NCBI GenBank assembly: GCA_965214695.1
Contig: OZ243967.1
Location: forward strand, 124,001 to 188,000
DNA from: JAPOXR01 sp965214695
Lineage (GTDB): Bacteria; Pseudomonadota; Alphaproteobacteria; Rhodobacterales; Rhodobacteraceae
Direction: 5' to 3'
Length of the DNA stretch: 64,000 bases
Shown here piece by piece: positions 62,315 through 64,000 of the stretch (position 1 is its first letter; each line of letters opens with the position of its first letter). Under the pieces are notes generated by a model that was given only the letters and a program-made list of their open reading frames with translations, ran no database searches and was not told where the DNA came from. The position numbers were made by a program, and so were the translations under genes.

Positions 62315-62887
62315 TCAGGCTTCGATCCGGTCCATGTCGCACGCGGCCATGGCATTCTGGTAGATGACTTCGAGCCAGTCGGGCGAGCCGTCGGGAACCG
62401 AGTTCAGCAGGGCATCCTTGACCACCACCAATGCGCCGGCCGAGCTTGACTCCGAGATGGTCGACGACACCGAATTGTTGTCGAGCAGCCCTTCATTGAC
62501 GGCCAGCACAATGCCGACCACGATGATCCCGCGCAACGCCCCGAAGGCAATTCCAAACCCCTTGTTCACGATATTGATGACCGGCAAATTTCCCAACCGC
62601 ACCAGGAATGTCGTGATGACGGTCAGAACGATGACCGCAATCGAAAAACCGACGGTGAATGCGGCGATGGTTGCCAGCTGGCAGCTATCCCTGAGCAAAT
62701 CGCCAATGACCGGAATGAGGCTCATATGCGGGTACAGGAAGGGTGCGGAAAAATAGGCAATTACGGCGGCGAGCACCCACACCGCAATCGCCATGATCTC
62801 CCGGACAATTCCCCGAATGTAGGCCAGGTAGGCCGATACCAGAATTATCCCCGCCGAAATCAGGTCAAAGTAGTTGAACTCTCCCAT
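62315..62887 (-). CDS. cvpA: CvpA family membrane protein
   Basis: Inner-membrane protein with four transmembrane helices, linked in E. coli to colicin V production and envelope stress. 190 residues. The opening NYFDLISAGIILVSAYLAYIRG and REIMAIAVWVLAAVIAYF (residues about 5-50) are typical, as is NKGFGIAFGALRGIIVVGIV near residue 107 (the G-x-x-x-G-x-x-R-G motif). The C-terminal 50 residues are soluble. Start ATG 62887. Confidence 0.92.
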   Translation of the reverse strand: MGEFNYFDLISAGIILVSAYLAYIRGIVREIMAIAVWVLAAVIAYFSAPFLYPHMSLIPVIGDLLRDSCQLATIAAFTVGFSIAVIVLTVITTFLVRLGNLPVINIVNKGFGIAFGALRGIIVVGIVLAVNEGLLDNNSVSSTISESSSAGALVVVKDALLNSVPDGSPDWLEVIYQNAMAACDMDRIEA

Positions 62888-63160
62888 CGATATCCTGGCT
62901 CATCTTCCCGGGCAGGTGCTGGTCTGGGCGTGGTTGACATATTCCGGCAAATCGGATGGCCTTTTGGCATTGATGCCGGAAATAGACAACTGATTCATTC
63001 GGCTGAACCGATGACCGATCCACCCCGGAAATGATCCCGGATTCCCTTTCAGGTCATCCGGGTGCGCTCCGGTACCGCCTTCAGGCGCGGGGTGACCGGG
63101 ACAAGGCGCCGGCAATCGGCAGTTTCGGTGAGCCACCAGGAACGCAAGCCCGTCATGTGG

Positions 63161-63690
63161 TCAGCGATGGCATGGCGACCGTCTCTGGACCATCTTCGAT
63201 CGCTCCTCGTCGTCGAGTTGTGCGAGCTTCCTCACTCTCCTTTCCACCGCGGGATGAATGCTGACATTGGACACTGCCAGCAGGGACCAAATTGGCTCCC
63301 CAACCGCGAGTGATCGCAGGAATTCCCTGCTGGTATCGGGCACGAAGCCGATAAATTCGGCTACCAGTTCCTCGAGGGGTTCGTGCCAGGACGTTCAATG
63401 CCACGGAATTTCCATCATTCCCGGGAGACCGCTCCCAAGCTCGACGCGGGTGCCCGCGCCCTGGAGTCAACAACCTCTCGATTGGCCGACGATGACTTAC
63501 CGGACATATGATGAATGCAGGGCGGAGACCGCCGTTGATGCCGTCCCTCGATAACTGGCCATGTATGTCGAACAGGTGGCACGGATGTTGGCGGTCAAGC
63601 GCCGCCACCAGCTTGCCGGGAACAGGTCCTGGAATGAAACCACCTGAATGGCGGCATTCCCGAATGGCGGTCGCCGGTCAGGTCCACGCT
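63161..63690 (-). pseudogene. AbiEii/AbiGii-type nucleotidyltransferase toxin remnant
   Basis: 3' part of a type IV toxin gene of the AbiEii family. The conserved stretch I-Q-V-V-S-F-Q-D-L-F, then (one frame over) P-G-K-L-V-A-A-L-D-R-Q-H-P and LFDIHGQLSRDGINGGLRPAFI, are clear. A later frame gives FLRSLAVGEPIWSLLAV and HPAVERRVRKLAQLD, ending at 63161. At least two frameshifts separate these parts. The N-terminal nucleotidyltransferase core is absent. Boundaries are approximate. Confidence 0.72.
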
Positions 63691-63727
63691 GCTCACAGGG
63701 GGGCGTAAGTTCCGGGTCCGAGCCGGG

Positions 63728-64000
63728 TCAGGAGAGCGGGCCCCGGGCCGAGCCGCTGACGAATTGGCGGAGGCAGGGATTCTGGTCGTGATCGAGGTCA
63801 TCGGCGCTTCCGGACCACTCGATGACGCCCTCGTGCAGCAGGGCAACCCTCGAGGCGATGGTTCGCACGCTGGACATGTCGTGGGTGATCGTTACTGCCG
63901 TCGATTTGTTTTCGGCGACGATCCCGCAGATCAGTTCGTTGATGCGGGCGGCCCTGACCGGGTCCAGCCCGGTCGTCGGTTCGTCGAAAAACAGGATATC
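63728..64000 (-). CDS. mlaF: ABC transporter ATP-binding protein, 3' end (MlaF-like)
   Basis: The last 90 residues of an ABC ATPase whose start lies outside the window. It opens at the Walker B segment DILFFDEPTTGLDPV, followed by the switch VTITHDMSSVRTIASRVALLHEG. The E-P-T-T-G-L-D-P-V and T-H-D-M-x-S-x-x-x-I-A-x-R pattern is that of MlaF, the ATPase of the phospholipid transporter that maintains outer-membrane asymmetry. The stop is at 63728-63730. The rest of the mla cluster would lie beyond base 64000 on this strand or elsewhere. Confidence 0.82.
   Translation of the reverse strand, partial: DILFFDEPTTGLDPVRAARINELICGIVAENKSTAVTITHDMSSVRTIASRVALLHEGVIEWSGSADDLDHDQNPCLRQFVSGSARGPLS

Noticed and set aside
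63031..63608. Several short frames on both strands near 63.0-63.6 kb as separate small genes
   Set aside because: They overlap each other and fragments of the AbiEii-like relic; none is complete.
1..64000. CRISPR array, prophage or rRNA operon
   Set aside because: No regularly spaced repeats, phage structural genes or rRNA-like sequence seen anywhere in the window.

Overview
The window is a GC-rich stretch of chromosome from an alphaproteobacterium. The evidence is a GcrA cell-cycle regulator, a compact 14-gene nuoA-N cluster running straight into birA, coaX and a ribonuclease J gene, a tatABC region near serS-surE-pcm-LysM/M23 and yajC-secD-secF-Mth938, and a TPR protein-bamB-der cluster. 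The genus cannot be fixed from the sequence. Genes are densely packed, many overlap by 1-8 bases, and TTG and GTG starts are common.

Layout. 1-4.5 kb: the 3' two thirds of formate-tetrahydrofolate ligase, then a tripartite tricarboxylate transporter (TctC, TctB, TctA). 4.6-8.7 kb: gcrA (minus strand), argD (with a frameshift), argF and a rhomboid protease. 9-12.4 kb: a decayed IS5-type transposase, a DMT exporter, a single STAS-domain protein and an N-formylglutamate amidohydrolase-like gene. 12.6-30.2 kb: a recognisable -35/-10 promoter followed by nuoA-N, birA, coaX and rnj, all on the plus strand. 30.2-31.7 kb: a relic zone holding an AbiEi-type antitoxin fragment, an endonuclease/exonuclease/phosphatase pseudogene and a perfect 38-bp palindrome.

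31.7-38.3 kb: a DEAD-box helicase (minus), an SDR, a lone ABC ATPase, tatABC and a DUF815-type ATPase. 38.2-43 kb (minus): an SDR, a LysM/degenerate-M23 lipoprotein, pcm, surE and serS. This block faces the opposite way from the arrangement usual in the class. 43.3-49.8 kb: yajC, secD, secF, a TSUP permease, an Mth938-like protein, a superoxide dismutase with a strong terminator hairpin, rarD and a LOG-family protein (minus). 49.9-57.3 kb: an 831-residue LysM protein with long near-identical Pro/Glu-rich repeats, then a minus-strand RND permease and its adaptor. 57.9-64 kb: a YfgM-like protein, bamB and der, then on the minus strand an SDR, cvpA, an AbiEii-type toxin pseudogene and the 3' end of an mlaF-like ABC ATPase.

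Most of the window is housekeeping: complex I, protein export by Sec and Tat, outer-membrane assembly, arginine synthesis and translation. The less ordinary parts are signs of decay (frameshifted argD, an IS relic, AbiEi and AbiEii remnants, a broken nuclease gene), the perfect palindrome at the break in that nuclease gene, the repeat-rich LysM protein, and inverted repeats in front of the STAS and helicase genes. I did not see a complete undescribed system. The LysM repeat protein and the relic zone are the best places to look.
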